In this document: piece after piece, positions 23,468-37,810 of the stretch
Layout: each line of letters starts with the position of its first letter
Numbering within the stretch: position 1 is the stretch's first letter
Assembly (NCBI GenBank): GCA_008694505.1
Contig: VZDJ01000623.1
Location: 9,739,112-9,803,111 of the forward strand
Reading direction: 5' to 3'
From: Cyanoderma ruficeps
Taxonomy: Eukaryota; Chordata; Aves; Passeriformes; Timaliidae
DNA length: 64,000 nucleotides
The notes under the pieces: model-generated
The model's input: only the letters and a program-made list of their open reading frames with translations
Databases searched by the model: none
Told to the model about the DNA's origin: nothing
Made by a program: the position numbers and the translations under genes

Positions 23468-26400
23468 AACCAGATAAAATGTGGATGCCCACACTCAAGG
23501 CAGCCACATGAGATCAAGTGAATCCCACTTTTACTTTTACTGTACAGATTCAGGTAGTTGTAGCATTTCGTATAATCTTCACTCATTTAGTTATCAATTT
23601 TCTGTTGTCATTTAACATGGGATTAAAATATCACTTAACATCACCTGTCTTTGTGTATTAATGACACCAACTCACTTTCCTTCTGTAAGGTATATAAAGG
23701 GAAAGAAGGCTATGGCTTGGATGGTTTTTTAATTTGTTGAACAGTAGAGTCACTCAGCTGTTCAATTTTTAAAATTGCTGTTATTCACTGCAATCCACAC
23801 ATGATAAAGATTAGAACAGGTGTTAATATACCTTCAGTAGCACATGCATTCCCTTACACAGACACAAGTCATCAATCACATTAACATTTCACCTTCATTG
23901 AGAAAGGAAGTAACATGGATATGACAAAGTTTGAAAACAGGAAACACACAACAAACCATGCAGAATATCAGTGGAGAAAAAGTGGACTGCTTATGAAAGT
24001 TCAAAAGAAGTTTTCAGAAGAGTGCATAGGCCTGTTGGCTTAGAAAAGTAATTTTTTAAAAGTAGACAGGGAAAACAAATAAATTTCTTTTGTATTTCCT
24101 TCTTATCATCATTCTTGTATTTATGCAAAGTAAGAAAAAGGCCAATTTTTTTTTTTAAGTACTATGGCAAGATACTCAAGGAAGTACACAACAGTACAGT
24201 GAAATTTAAATACTGATGGACGTGCACTCAGGCTGATAAAGTTAAATGGGATAAATTCAAGCACATATATTTCTGGATTAAGAGAGACATACAGGAATGT
24301 AAGAACATTTTCAGACCTATAATGCCCCTAATCTTTATTCATATGAAACTCCTGATTACCAAGACAAATTTTTAAAACCTGTGATGGGTAAAGGCCATTG
24401 TAGAATCATCCTTTTTATTTACTGTACTAGAAAATTTAAAATTTCAGGGGTGATAAATATATTGCTACTGTTGGCAGCACAACAGAATTATCAATGTAGC
24501 CATTGTGCTGTTTTCCAGAGCATGAGTGCTCCAGAACAGATATGGCCCCAGTCTGTCTTCTGCAGCCAGGGCCAAGCTCTGAAAAACTCTGGATACTGCC
24601 ACAGTTAAAGCAACCATTATGGATGGACCCTTCTCAACCCAGTTGTGCAGTTTTTTGGGTTTTTTTTAAACTTGGAAGCTATTACCACACTAACTGTTCA
24701 CATAGGAGCATGTGAATTCCTGACAGAAGACAAGGTTTTAGATACAGAGCAGGTTCAAGGAACAGAATCCTCATCAGAAAGACTGGAGCATAACAGGGCA
24801 CATTTTAGCAAACACAAGTTGAAAAGTGGCTGAACAGAACAGTTAAACAATAGAAGACTTAATTCTGTAACCAATGAACTTAAGTTTTAACAAATCTACT
24901 AACAGGCAGCTGAATGATAGAATAAAATCAAATCTTCCACAGTCCAAGTAACAGGCAAAAGAGAAATAGGTCAATCAACAAAGATGTCATCTTTTGCTGT
25001 GTAGCAAAATCTATCCCAGAGTGCTGACACGTAGTGGTTTTTGTTCTGACTTACCACTTTTATAATAAATGTTTATATTAAAATAAATAATGCAACATCT
25101 CAAAATATAAATATACAGTTAAAATTCAAACCAAGAGTGTGATCATTAAAGTGAAAATATTACCAAAGTTGTAGCTAGCTTTTATTATTTAACCATGTCG
25201 CAAAGTATAAATGATTTTATTCTGCCAATTAACCTGCAGTGTCAGACCACTGAAATATCTTTAAAGAAGCTAATAAGAGGCTGTCTAGTGATGGCACAGG
25301 TTGGCTTATGCATACTGCCATGCATACAGATTGGCACCACAGCAGCTTAAATTACCTCTCCATTACACTCCTGATGATAGTATGCACATACTGAGTGTCC
25401 AAGCAAGAATAATTGCATGAGATAATCAGATTTTAAAAACAAACACATACAAAGTACAACCATACTCTAACTACTTTCTGGGCATTTCTGGCACGGCACC
25501 CACAAAAAGTAGTCAACTGGAGGATAACTGAATGAGTTTGTTTTCCTCTACATTTCTTTTTTCCTTTTCGGTTTTTTGGTTGGTTGTTTTTGTTGGTTTT
25601 TTTTAACTTTTATGAGATAGGAACACTAGTGTTTTGCAAAACAGCAGAGGGTTCACACATGTATGGAATTTTTAGTCATTGCAAGTCATTTAAGTCACTA
25701 CAAAATACCAGAAATGCCCAACTTGACCATTTGGCCCTATTGGAGAAGGCTCGTGTATGTATAACTGGGGCAGAGCCTATTTTTGCCTCCTCCGTCCTGC
25801 CCTTGGACAGCCACAACAATCAAATATTCAAGACTACTGCTAATTTCACAAATTTAGCCTTAAGTCTTTCCAAGTTTAGAGCCAAGATTTGTCCCCCTTT
25901 GCCAATCAAGGAGGTTTTGGCAGTGCTAAAGCGGGCACAAGTATGGGACTGAAATGTAACCACGCTTAGGGGGTTACTAGCAAGAGATAAAATCCTGCAT
26001 ATCATTAGGTGCTAACACATGCCAAAAGCAAACCTGAGATCTGCAAGTATTTACTCACATGTGGTGTCATTAATCACAATCCCAGTCTAAGCCCTCCGGC
26101 AGGCTTTCACTCGTCTTTCCTTACTTCATTGACAGTACATGGTCTTGAATTATGTTAAGGATTCCTTTTTGTTTGCCTTGTCCTTAAGATTATTTTCATA
26201 TACTAAATAGATTATTTATATATTTTAAGCTGTGTGTTAACCTATTAAGATGTGCCCAGAGAGAATGTGCTCAGAGAACACGTTAACTACTAGTCTCCTT
26301 TATGCTGTTCATTTTCTCAAATAGCTTTGTTACATGGTGGCATTGTGACTGGCTCAAAAAGCTGCAACTTTCTACTAAATATGAAAAGAATAAGTAAATT

Positions 26401-29400
26401 GTTATGTTTGAATGAGGAAAACAAGCATGGTGAATAGCCGTGTTTTCCATTTTTAAACACAAAGCTATGTATCCCACAGCTACCTGAAAATATTGCTCCT
26501 GATTTAGTAATGACTTCGCTCACTTCAGTTCACCCGACCCTGTGGGTCAGTCCAGTGTTTTCCATGTCTGAAGAGCTCACAGCAGTTTTCACCACATTTC
26601 CAATGCTAAGACAAGAACCATTTCAGTCTTGCTATATCCACAGAGCTAGAGTGGCTCTCTAGAAGAGGAGGATATGTTCATCACTGACCTGAGTTCTGCC
26701 CCGTACAACTCATTCTGACAAAGTACAATGAAAACATTCATTAGTGCGGCAGAGAGGAAAAGGGATTGAAATCAATATTTTATTACAGTTCGTGTTTAAA
26801 TCCCTCTAGTAATCCCTTTTCCTTTGCAGTTTTGCTTTACTGTTTAAAAAAAAATCATTAGTCATCTTTTTCCTCCGGCATTCCTCAGGGCAGACTGATT
26901 ATGATACTGCCTTCTCTCTCTTTGTAAGCAAAACGCTGTAGAGGACACGGCACTGATGATGCTCTTGAAGCACTGCTTTCCTCTCATCCTCTCATCTCAG
27001 AGACAGCTGTACTGCACACAGTTCCTCAAAACACCACAATCACGACCAACAAGTACCAGGATACATTTGTGATTTATTGACGCATCGCTGTAACATAAGT
27101 TCATTCAAAATGCACATTTTTCCAGTGATTGTGTACAGTGTCAGCTATCGGGGAGATCCCAGACACGTCTCCCTTTTGAGGACTATTGTACTGCCTTCCA
27201 ATTAAAACCACTTTCTTTTCTTTTTCTTTGCACATTAGTAAGTACCTTCACAAAGAAATGCTAGGATAAGCGTGCTCCAAATACATATCTACATTATGGT
27301 ATTAAAGTCTTTTTAAGATACATTTTCATGCTATGTCCGTATTTTTTATCTCCTTCAGCATTACAGCCATGGAGCATTTGTGACTGACTTCAAAGCCTAC
27401 TAAGACTCCACTTTTTCATATCCTAGCTCCAACACTGCCATCAGACACAATTCACAGCAAACACTGAGGTTCCCCTCTACACCAGCCAAAACATCTTACA
27501 TAATAATGAAGTATTCTTATAAAAAGTTTTACTAAACATTACCCTCAGTTAGGGTTAGAACATACTGTTCCATGTAAAAACATAGAGACAAGACTGCTTC
27601 TCTGAATGCTGAGCTTAGGGGTCAAGAATACAAGGAGTATACCATGGGGGAAGAGAAGGCAAGCATGGTGAGGTAAAAGCATTTTTAAGTGCACCTACAC
27701 AAGGAGCATTTACCATTAGAGTAATGCAATTACCAACGAAATCCATCATCTCCTCAACTCCTTATGGCTATGATGGCAGAAATGGCTAAGGAGGTTGAAA
27801 AAGATGAGTGCAGCTCCAAAGGTTGGTGATGAAGGGTATTTATAGGACAGGAACACCACGGGAAGAAGAATGGAGCATTTACAGGAGATAAGAAATGAGT
27901 GGGCAAGGTTACAATGCTGACAGATATGAAGAGATAGATGATGCAATCAGATTTGCACATGAGGGAAGAACACAGTGGGCAAGTGCAGATAATAGGGGAA
28001 AAATAATCTGGCTCAGTTTAGAGCAAATGTTGATAAAGAAATTTTGAAAGGATACTTCAGTCAAAATAAGAAATAGAATTAATTGTGTATGCTTCTTGAA
28101 AGGACTCAAAGGGATAATTCTGCAATGGTCAAGTTGGTAGATGAGGTATGCATGTTTCCTTTCTTGCATAAATTCTTCTGCCCACTTGAGAAGCTGCCTT
28201 TTAGCATATAAATATATTTTACTGCTTCCAGCCTCAATTAAGATGCTCTTCTATATTTTGTATCTTAAGTCACAACACAGTATCTTGCACTCCAGGGGGT
28301 TTTTGGGGGTTTGGGAGGGTTTTCTTAATTCAAGAGCTTTTGTGATCCCATACTAACTTCACATGGAATGAACTGGCAGTCTAACACAACTTCATCTGCA
28401 ATATGGTATCTTTAGCAGCACAGTGTTCTTTAACATATGGAATTAATGTTATGCAAAATTTGAAGAAGAAGGGGTTGGTAATAATCTTGCTGCAATGCCT
28501 CTGAGAGCAGGAATAGGAAAATACTCTGAATTAAATGACTGTCTTCTAGAACCATATACTTTAAAATACCTTCCTGTTATTGGTTTTATGACATCACTAG
28601 ATGACAAAATTATATTGATTTTTTTAAATAAATATGCATTTCTTTAAATCTCTACTGAATTCCGTATTCACTTAACTATATGCCTGAAGAGTAGGATAAC
28701 TCAGTATTATTTAACCTTTAAAACAACAGTCCATACATTTAACACCATGGAAATCTGCTTTTTGCTTCTAAGTATGCAGCAATATGGAGAAACTGCTACC
28801 ATTCATTTATATTCTAATGCTTTTCTTGAATCACACATTTCTGAATCATGAAAACTGCACAGTGTCACTGCTAGTAATTATCAACAATGTCACATGACCA
28901 GTCAACATTTCCTTTCTGCAGCTGAACCCAAAACATAAAAGATGCCAAATTACTCAACAAGTTCTCCAAAAGATGATCACAGGTCTCTTTCCCAGATTCT
29001 TCAATAACTAGGGATCGAAGTAGCTTTCACCCATTCCAACCTTCACTCTGGATCTACTCTATCTATCTAAGAGGGTGCTAAGCATCATTTGAAGGACAAA
29101 TTTGGCATGCAGAATTTCTAACTGTATGTGGCTTGCCAAATCATGCAGGAGAAAGGTTAAACAACATTATCTATATCTATCTAAAAAAAAAGCCCAAAAA
29201 ATCAAAGGTCATACACCTAATGATTTTCTAGAAAGAAATACCAGCTAATAAATTAAGATCAAAACCTTTTTTGTCTATTGGTTGCTTCTTTAGCAGAAAG
29301 TCCTGTTTTAAGTCAAATTATGCTAATTAAATGCAATGATCTCATAGCACTGTCACTGTCAAAAGCACTATCTGCTCACTGAGAAGAGCCCCCAAAGATC

Positions 29401-32400
29401 TCAAATTGTAACAGTCACTGACACATGGATGAGTGTGCAATCATCAGGACAAACCAGTTCAAGGTCCTTGCTTTTTTACCATCAAGACAATCGATTAAAA
29501 CAAGTTCAATGAGAACAGATATAGAAGTGAGAAAACTAACATAGAATGAAATGACTCAAACCACTCAGTCTTCAGTGCAGCTGTCAGAGGACATCTGCAA
29601 CATTTATGTCAAAAAGTTTATGTAGATTTTAATGGCTTTATGTTTGCATGTAGTCTGTATACTACCCTGAATCTCAGAAGGTCCCACCTCTTCAATGAGG
29701 TCTTAACTGAGCAATGTATTTAATCTGTATCCCATTAAAAATAAAGAAGGTAAGTAAAAAGGCAGAAACATAATTTCTGAAATCTAGTGGAACAGGGTTT
29801 CACAGAATAATGCTTTAATATTTGTAGATCATCAATCAAAACATGGAAAGCCACACTTAAGGGAATTCATTTTCAAATAATACTTCCTGTAATTACCTAA
29901 AAATAGATTTGACTATTGTATATTTAATCACTACAGTCAAATAATAGAATAATGTAGAAGAATTGTCATTCTCTTTGAATTAGATATCGCAAGCAGACTT
30001 CACAATTAAGTATCACCCAGACTTGGATTTGTGCTTGAGGTATTTTTTCCTCTGGGAAGGGCACATCTCAGAATTCAGAACTGCTGATCCTGATGAGGGA
30101 GTTCATGAGTTACCTTGAGTGAGAAATGTCCAACAGGGCTTCAAGAGCCCTCAGCCCATAATTTCTTTCCAGAAGGCAGCAAATGAAAGAATATAAAACC
30201 TACTAAGAGGGCAATTTTAGAGAATGTGAAGTATTTTTCTCTGTTGGAGAGCTGGCATATGGTGAGCTATCACAATGTTCAGTATTATTTACAGAAAACA
30301 ATTACAGAGCTTGCCATTATCTGAAAGGTAAGTTACTACATCAGGTTTAGACTTCTGCAAAATAAAATACAGCTATAGGGAAAAAAATTAAAAACAAAAA
30401 TACATCATTCTCAATGGTAGAACAAAAACCATAAATACAATATGTTAGCTTAATGTGTCTCTGCAACTCTGTGCATTGTGCTCTAGGATGACCCTGCTTG
30501 GCAGTTCCTGCACACGTGCCTCTTCCTTATACCAGTGGCCTGTGTTCTGAAAGCTGACCTCAATGCCAGCAGGGAAATCCTTCACATAAAAACTTTGAAG
30601 TAATGAGGTTCAAACCAAAATTTTTCCCTTGCAAGGCAGACTAAAAATCGAATACTGCTCCAAATTTAAACACCTGGAGAACATTTATAGGAATATATGT
30701 TTTCCTTTACTTACAGATTATTATTATTAGTTAGTTATTTTCTTACCAAAGCACTGCAAAAGCTTGCTTTCATCTACGATGTATTAAGGCTTCAGGTTTA
30801 TAACTATACAGTTCCAGTAAAAATATTGCTATATAGAAAAACTAACATCTTCAGTCATCTTTAACGTAAGTATAAAGAGTAAGCAAAATGAGCAAATAAT
30901 TTCTAAAACACATGTAGTAAAAGATAAATAAAAGCTTTGTCAATCCACATGAGTTTGGCAAACAATTCCACTTTGGAAATTCTGCAGTACACAGATCTAT
31001 CACTTGGAAGGCGTAAAAAAAAAAATAATTGTTCTGTTTGAAACACCAGAAGTGTTAAACTCACCCTCTAATTTTTGATCTGGTTTAGATCTGACAAGTA
31101 ATTCCTGCTTTGATGGGGAATCTGACTGTACAAATATTCTGAGTGCCTAAGACAGTATTTAACTTTCATTTGGTAATTTAATAACTGTAAATGAGATGCA
31201 CATAAACAAAGAATTTGTTTGGAGAGCCCCATCAGCTGATGTCTGAGATGGGAATGAAAGGTCCCCTTTGTCTACCTAAAAGATGTTTTTCCAAGTGACC
31301 TCTGGCATGTCACTTAAATTGAAAGGAGGAGCCTGAACCTTTCACAAATCTGAGATTATATTCCTACGTGACCTTTGCTAAAGACTTTGAATTTACCTAG
31401 CCTAAGTTATTACAAAAAACACCAGTTTGTTAAATTTGGACTATCAAATGGGCTACAAGTAACATCAGAAATGAACAACATGTAGAGTCCAAACTAAAAC
31501 TAAATGTAGTTCTCATGCAAAAGAAAATTGTCTGGTTTACTGATGTCTTTCAAATAATGAATTCAAGAACACTTGATTCAAATACATGCACTGCTGCAAG
31601 TAGCTAAAAATCAGTACAAGATTGAAATTTTAAATCTAATCATACTCATCTCCTTATATGAATTTATTAAATCAGCAAAGGTCTTGATTTCAGTTCATCA
31701 CCAGCAGCAGCACAATCAAATAATGAAGCAAATTCAGACTGGCTCATGCTGGAATAATCCACATTGACTGAGCACTTTAATTACTCATGTTTCAGCCTGC
31801 TATAAACTACTGTAAGGTTCTCCTTTACAAGTAAGGGGGGGTGGGTTTCTCCCATCAGTGTCTAAATAAGTAGCTAAGTATTCCTAGTTGCTTTGGGTTT
31901 TTATTTCCATGGAAGTCTGTACAAATATGAATAAATGCCCTAACACCTGGCTTAAAACTTCATTCCCCAAATCTGACCCAGAAAAACTTAATATGCCAAT
32001 TTCTATGATTAATTCTTTTTAAATAATTCCCAAGCAACTGCCTTAGTGATCTAATTTATCTAAAGTAAAATTAGCTTTCTCTCCCTGTTCGTCTGGTATT
32101 AAAATTAAGCAGTGTCCCATTGCAGTTTTTGGTATTTTAACTTGATATAGGTAAGACTAACTAGCACTTTGATTGCTCTTATCACACAACTGAATACAAA
32201 GTATTTCAACCACTTCTGCCCATTCCACACTTTTCACCTCAGCACAGGTGCAAAATGCCACATCTAAGGCAGTTACATCACCCTCGTAGTATTCAAAAAC
32301 TAAGTTACACAATATTAGCTTCTTCCACACTAGCCATTTCTTTATTCATTGTTAAATAATACCACACAAGCTAAAGAACAGCATAAAATTGATAACTATG

Positions 32401-33593
32401 GCTCTCTGAAATTGTAACACTGGTGCATCATAACATACATACTGCAGTCCTAAAACACCACATCTTCAAAGCCATATCCACACTCCTGGTCATCGCAGTT
32501 AAGGTATGCAGAGAGATCAGTAGTCTAAAGTCAAAAATAAAGCAGTATAGGAATACCTAATTCTTGCTGAAAGTTCCAGTCTTAAAACCACAGCAATGAG
32601 ATTTCCGTAAGCTTTGCTTTCTACAGCCATTCCACCATAGCCTGGCAGTGAGTCACAAATGCAGTCACAAGTCACAAATCCCTGTTAGACACAAGTTCCA
32701 GGTTTGCAGAACACAAAACTCATTTTCCAAAGCAACACAGCACAGCATAAGAATTATCTTCACAGCAGCACAGCTCCCTCTCCAGCACAAGGTAAATCCG
32801 CAGCAGGACATAGAATAACAAGGTTATCCAGGAGTGTTTTTTCTTAATGACAATTCTGATTAGTATTTATGGTAATTTTAGGAAAAATTTAACCAATTAC
32901 ACAACTTAAATAAGACAGAAGCACCCTTTTCACCTTCCTTCCCACACTAATTTTCACACTTGGTAATATTTATTAAAATATATTTGTTTTATATTTTTTA
33001 ATTGTTAAAATATTGAGATTTTGAGTATGTTAACTAAATAAATTCAAAAGGGTGGGTAGAAATACTTGCAAAAATAACTAATCACAAGAACACTGTCATA
33101 AACAAATTACATAATTAACAGAACCTGACTGCCCATGATTCAAACTTCTTTCCCCACCACTCTCTTACTCCAGTTACTGCAAGCTTCTCCAACAGCCTTC
33201 AAAAATGCCTTCCTGACACAAGACAGCAAAACTCTGACACCTGCCCAAACCAGAGGTGTTAACTCAGCTCTCCCTGCCCAGCTGGCAATTCCAGGGCATT
33301 TTCATGGCTTGTCTTTGAGACTCAGATCTCCTGATTTGGTTTTAACACTATCCTGACAGGATACTTGCTGAGGCAGGTAGTTCCAGCAGTCCATCTGTTG
33401 GCTTTTGCTATGTTTTTGGGGTTTTTAACTTATTCAAGGATTCTTGTTTCCAAAGGGAAAAAAGCTCTCCCAGACATAAATGTGATCAGGGACTTGCTTA
33501 GTGATTAACCCAGCTGAAATCAGTAAAAGATGACCCAGCTTTTACAAGAACAAAGGCATTCAGTACCCATTCTTAATACGATTCCTCAGTAGC

Positions 33594-33620
33594 AAAAAAA
33601 AAAAAAAAAAAAAAAAAANA
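33594..33620. repeat. Poly-A tract with one ambiguous base
   Basis: A homopolymer run of A (33594-33618) followed by N at 33619 and more A. It could be the tail of an unrecognised processed insertion or simple slippage. The sequence to its left shows no open frame or known SINE or LINE features to me. The N probably reflects uncertainty in calling the homopolymer. Confidence 0.9.
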
Positions 33621-34625
33621 ATGAAGGACAATTCAAATATGAGAAAAAAATTCACAACAAGGAAAGCATGACCACACTGAAGTACAAGGAATGTTCAGGT
33701 TGTGTCATGGCTGTCCCTGTCCCTGTAGAAACAGGCGCTGCCTGAAAAGGCAAGGGAGCAACACTAAGGTAGAAAATCACAGAAAAGTGTTAAAAAACTG
33801 TTAAAGAAGACCCATTTGAAAAGACTCCTATGTGGTAACACAGACCATCACAGAAAGCAAAGCACTCAGAATGAGAATGCCAGGAGGGCATGGACACATT
33901 GTGCAAAGTACATGCCACACCTGGAAGAAAAACTGTTAAGCAGCAATGACATAACATTATTTTTGGATACAATACACCCTGAGAAAAAGGACAGGTAAGA
34001 GAATTATAAATTATTCTTCATAGTAGAAGGAATACCACCAGGATTCAAAATCGACAAAATCACAGAAAATACATTCTAATATGTAACACAGGCAAGTTTC
34101 TGCCTTGCATTGACACAGGCCATCTCAAACATAACCAGGACACTTCACCTACAGCAGAAACATGCAACAATGAATACCAGTAAGAGGAAAAACAGCAAGA
34201 AAGTCAGCATTGGACTCTGGATCAGAGTCTAAAAACCTTTAACAGCATTTGCCAATTCATTTTGCCTGCAAAGTGAATTTTAGCATTTACATTCCCTGGT
34301 AAGTTATCCCAGATACCATATCCACGTGGCTTTACTGATCCCTATACCTAAGACAGCCCATAACCATGAAGCATTTTCTACACAGCCTCTAACAGTGTAG
34401 TGCATAAATTATGAATTATAAATTATTAAACTTAATAAAAACCTTAAGAGCAGCACACTCTACAGGCATAGGTCTTACCACAATATAAAGTTTTAGAAAT
34501 ACCTTCCTTTTCTCCAAAAAGTGTTTGTGTCTACTGTAATACAGTAAGATTAAACTGCTACTCTTTACAGAGGCAGCGCATGCAGAGAACCACATCAGAG
34601 CAACAATATCACCATGTACAATGTA

Positions 34626-34660
34626 ATTACTTACCTTAAAAAGAAAACAGAAAGAAACCC
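34626..34660 (-). promoter_or_regulatory. Recursive-splice-like site (juxtaposed 3' and 5' splice sites)
   Basis: On the minus strand, about 20 nt of almost pure pyrimidine (TTTCTTTCTGTTTTCTTTTT) lead into AAG|GTAAGTA, with the junction between 34635 and 34634. A strong 3' splice site directly abutting a consensus 5' splice site, in the middle of a long presumed intron and on the presumed sense strand, is the signature of a recursive splicing site. No convincing RS-exon donor was found just downstream; the best is a weak CT|GTAAAG. The site depends on the minus-strand long-intron model. Confidence 0.4.
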
Positions 34661-36757
34661 AAAGTTAAACCTGTAAAAAAACTTTTAACAAGCGAAAAAA
34701 AAAGCCCCACCAAAAAATCCAATCCTTAAGGGCTCAATCCTTAATTGCCTAGACCTCATATACTAGACATAGCAACTTAGGAGAACACTACCACTGAATT
34801 TAGGAAGCACCACTCAAACCTCTCTAAGAAGCAGTACAGTCTGATATATGACAGAGTTTACCAGGCACAAAGAACATCAAGAATTTTTAACCCCACTTGA
34901 AAAGTAGCACTTGAAGAGAATGCTTGTGCTGTATCAACCACACCAGAAATAGATCAGGAGAAATTGCATAGCATAAGGACTGAGAAGCATAGTCACTGCA
35001 AAACCCTAATACACAGCAGACAAACAGAACAAAGGCAAAATATAAATCACTCCAAGATAAATTAGTTCCTCTAGCCACTGCCTGATAAAATGTTTTTAAG
35101 TCCTAACAAAATGAAGACTAAGTATTAAAGCAATAGACAGCACTGCCTCCTCAAAAATACCCAAGGGCCACAGCAGGGTTACTGATGTGCCCATTAGTGA
35201 TAGAACAAAGCATTGGAAACAAACCCCGAAAAGTTAAAGCACCCAGGAAGAAAGCCTAAGAAGAGCACAGCATACTACACAAATGTTTCAAAAATGCATG
35301 TGAAGTGGTACAGGCAGGATGGAGCTTCAGTAAAACCACACTGAAGCAGAAATGCCACTGTTACCACGTGCCAGCAACTTCATTATATGTATTCCCAAAG
35401 CAATAACCCAAACAGTAGCTTGAACAGTTCCTTGAGCAGGAACACCAGCAAAATCATCTTCAATAAACATACTGAAAAAAGATATACATATCTAAATAAA
35501 AGGACCAGACACCTCTGATACGACAAGCTCTGTGATATGGGATATGGTTTCTATATGTGCTGAGCTGTGCAAATCTCTTCAATCTTCTCTGTCACATACA
35601 AATCCACCCTGTGTGCTGTACAGTGGCACCCACACCAAAGATATAATCAGCACATCCATTAGTAAGTGTCTACTTGTAACAGACTATTAAATTTTTCATT
35701 ATTTCACCCACAGCCATAACTAAATTCATATTGATTTTAAATTAAGTAGTTTGCAATGTTTCATGTTCACACCAGTAAGGATTTGTTTCTTAAGAAACAC
35801 TGATACAACCCGACTAATTCTAACAGGTAGGTTAAAACAAGTTTCATCAAGAAGCATTATGGTAATAGTTCACCTTTGCAAATGTCTAACAAATAGTGCA
35901 AAAATACAAAACAGGGAAAAGCACATTTCCTCTCTGCAAGCAAATACAGCTGTCCTCAGTCACCAATCACCCACACCGAGTGCTTTGGCAGAACACTTCC
36001 TCTCTACATCAAGAAAATCTTGCATAAAGCAAGTTGTAATGTTTCCACTGTAATCAAACCTACTCCTTAGTGCCCCATTTTAGATGACAACTTGAATTGC
36101 ATGTATTGGAAATTTTTTAATTGATATTGCCACCTAGCGGCTTGTTTCAACAACATTAAATAATCATAAAAGTCAGCAGGAGAACATCAACATCTACAAC
36201 AATTTTCCCAAGACCTATCAGATATGGGTTTTCACCAGTACAGAAAAATCTAATTCTGCTTTCCAGCCAAAACAAAGCAAATCCCCAAGGACTACATATA
36301 GAACTAAGCCTAAGGCAGTACATACTCCTCAAAATAAAATTATTTCTATTGCCAGAATGAAAAAGCATCATAAAATTATTTGGTTTATGTTATGTAATAA
36401 TGCAATATTGAAAAACTCTCCAAGTACATAATTACAGAGGAGAAGCACCACTACAAAAATCTATGTATAAACCTTAGTTTTTTTACTTTCTTGAATACAA
36501 AATAGAGAAGAGGAACATATTTCCCATCTCTCTAGTCTTCAGTTTAATGTAGGTTGGCTGTAGTATGTTTCATGTCAAGAGGATCTGAATACCCTAAATA
36601 CAGAAAATAAAATGCAGAAAAAGTCCTAATATAAGGGAAAACAACTTTCAAAACAATTCTGCTGGCAAGTGCATCTTAGTTATAAGAGAAAAGAAAAACT
36701 ACACAAGAAGTTCTTAATATTTATGCAGCTTTTCCATTGTTATTTCATAATAAAATT

Positions 36758-37392
36758 GTTTAGGTTGGAAAAGACCTTTAAGATAATCAACTGGAACCAT
36801 AACTTAGGATCACCATGTTCACCACTAAACCACGTCCCTAAGTGCCACAGACACATGCCTTTTGAACATCACACCAGTGATGGCGATTCCATCACCTCAC
36901 TGGGCAGTCAATTCCTTTGGCAATCTGACCATCCTTTCAGTGAAGAACTTCTCCTAATACCCAATCTAAGCCTCCCCTGGAGCAACCTGAGGCCATTTCC
37001 TCTGGTCCTGTCACCTGTTCCCTGGGACAAGAGGCCAACCCCCACCTGGCTACACCCTCCTCTCAGGCAGCTGTAAAGAGTGATAAGGTCACACCCCTGA
37101 GCCTCCTTTTCTCTAGGCCGAACACCTCCATCAGATTTCTTCTCATCAGACTTGTGCTCCAGACCCTCCAACAGCTTCACTGCCCTTCTCTGGACTCCCT
37201 CCAGCACCTCAGTGTCCTTCCTGTAGTGAGGGGCCCAAAACTGAACACAAGGTTTGAGCTGTGGCCTCACCAGTGCTGAGTACATGGGGACAATCACTGC
37301 TGCCTCAACTGCTGTTTATACAAGCCAAGATGCTATTGGCCTTCTTGGCCAGCCAGGCACACACAAAGGCTCATTATGATCCAAACCAACAT
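36758..37392 (-). mobile_element. CR1 LINE 3' portion, minus strand
   Basis: The plus-strand start (GTTTAGGTTGGAAAAGACC) is the reverse complement of the CR1 3' end, and the element extends to about 37392. The minus-strand reading frame 36908-37297 still spells a recognisable C-terminal CR1 ORF2 segment, with VRPQLKPCVQFWAP, VLEGVQRRAVKLLEGLEHKS, a TLYSCLRGGCSQVGVGL-type block and DRTRGNGLRL. It lacks the endonuclease and reverse transcriptase domains and contains disruptions, so it is a dead, 5'-truncated copy. Confidence 0.95.
36908..37297 (-). pseudogene. CR1 ORF2 C-terminal remnant
   Basis: A 129-codon open frame inside the minus-strand CR1. It matches the region downstream of the reverse transcriptase in avian CR1 ORF2. 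Its initial methionine is fortuitous. There is no catalytic domain, so no enzymatic activity is expected. Confidence 0.9.
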
Positions 37393-37639
37393 ACACATAA
37401 AATAGAGTCCTACAGTTACAGAAAACCCTGTTCTTTTTTCAGACTCCAGCCATCTTCAGTATCCTGTGGAAGTGCTAGTGTTTATTACACACCATTAGTA
37501 AAAAACTGATTGACAAGACAGTCATTTTCATACTTTCTGCTTCTACATCCCTATTTCCAATAGACAAAAATACTTTCTTTTTACCTTGCTGCTTCAAAAA
37601 TCTACATAATTTTCATGTGTCTTTCCAAGTTTTTACAGT

Positions 37640-37810
37640 ATGAGGTTCAACAAGACCAATGCCAGGTGCTACAGTTTGGTCACAACCATCCCAGGCAGCA
37701 CTACAGCTCGGGGCAGAGTGGCTGGAAAGCAGCCCAGTGGAAAAGGACCTGGGAGTGCTGGTGGACAGTGGCTGAACATGAACCAGTGCATGCTCAGGCG
37801 GCCAAGAAGG
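37640..37810 (+). mobile_element. CR1 LINE fragment, plus strand, left of the LTR
   Basis: In the plus-strand frame beginning at 37640 the translation follows CR1 ORF2: RFNKTNARCYSLVTTIPGS, then a GKQPSGKGPGSAGG frame that should read AEKDLGVLVDS after a shift, then LNMNQCM. It ends at GGCCAAGAAGG, where the LTR has inserted. It resumes after the LTR at 38438 with GAAGGCCAATGATC. This piece covers CR1 sequence that lies mostly upstream of the neighbouring minus-strand copy, with about 50 bp of overlap. Confidence 0.85.
37806..37810. repeat. Left target-site duplication of the solo LTR (GAAGG)
   Basis: GAAGG immediately before the LTR start, repeated at 38438-38442 immediately after its end. 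The CR1 consensus contains the motif once (AAGAAGGCCAATG), so the second copy was made at integration. Confidence 0.9.

Larger units (their letters stand above)
10740..36750. other. Long gene-free stretch, probable intron of the minus-strand gene
   Basis: All ORFs here are short (150 codons or fewer) and have no recognisable domains or conserved-looking composition. Interspersed repeats are few. Notable items are the microsatellite at 19328, the palindrome at 23424, a strong minus-strand donor near 20605, the poly-A tract at 33594 and the recursive-splice-like site at 34634. If the exons at 51.1-51.3 kb belong to the gene with the second promoter at 9.9 kb, this is part of an intron longer than 41 kb. 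Confidence 0.45.
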
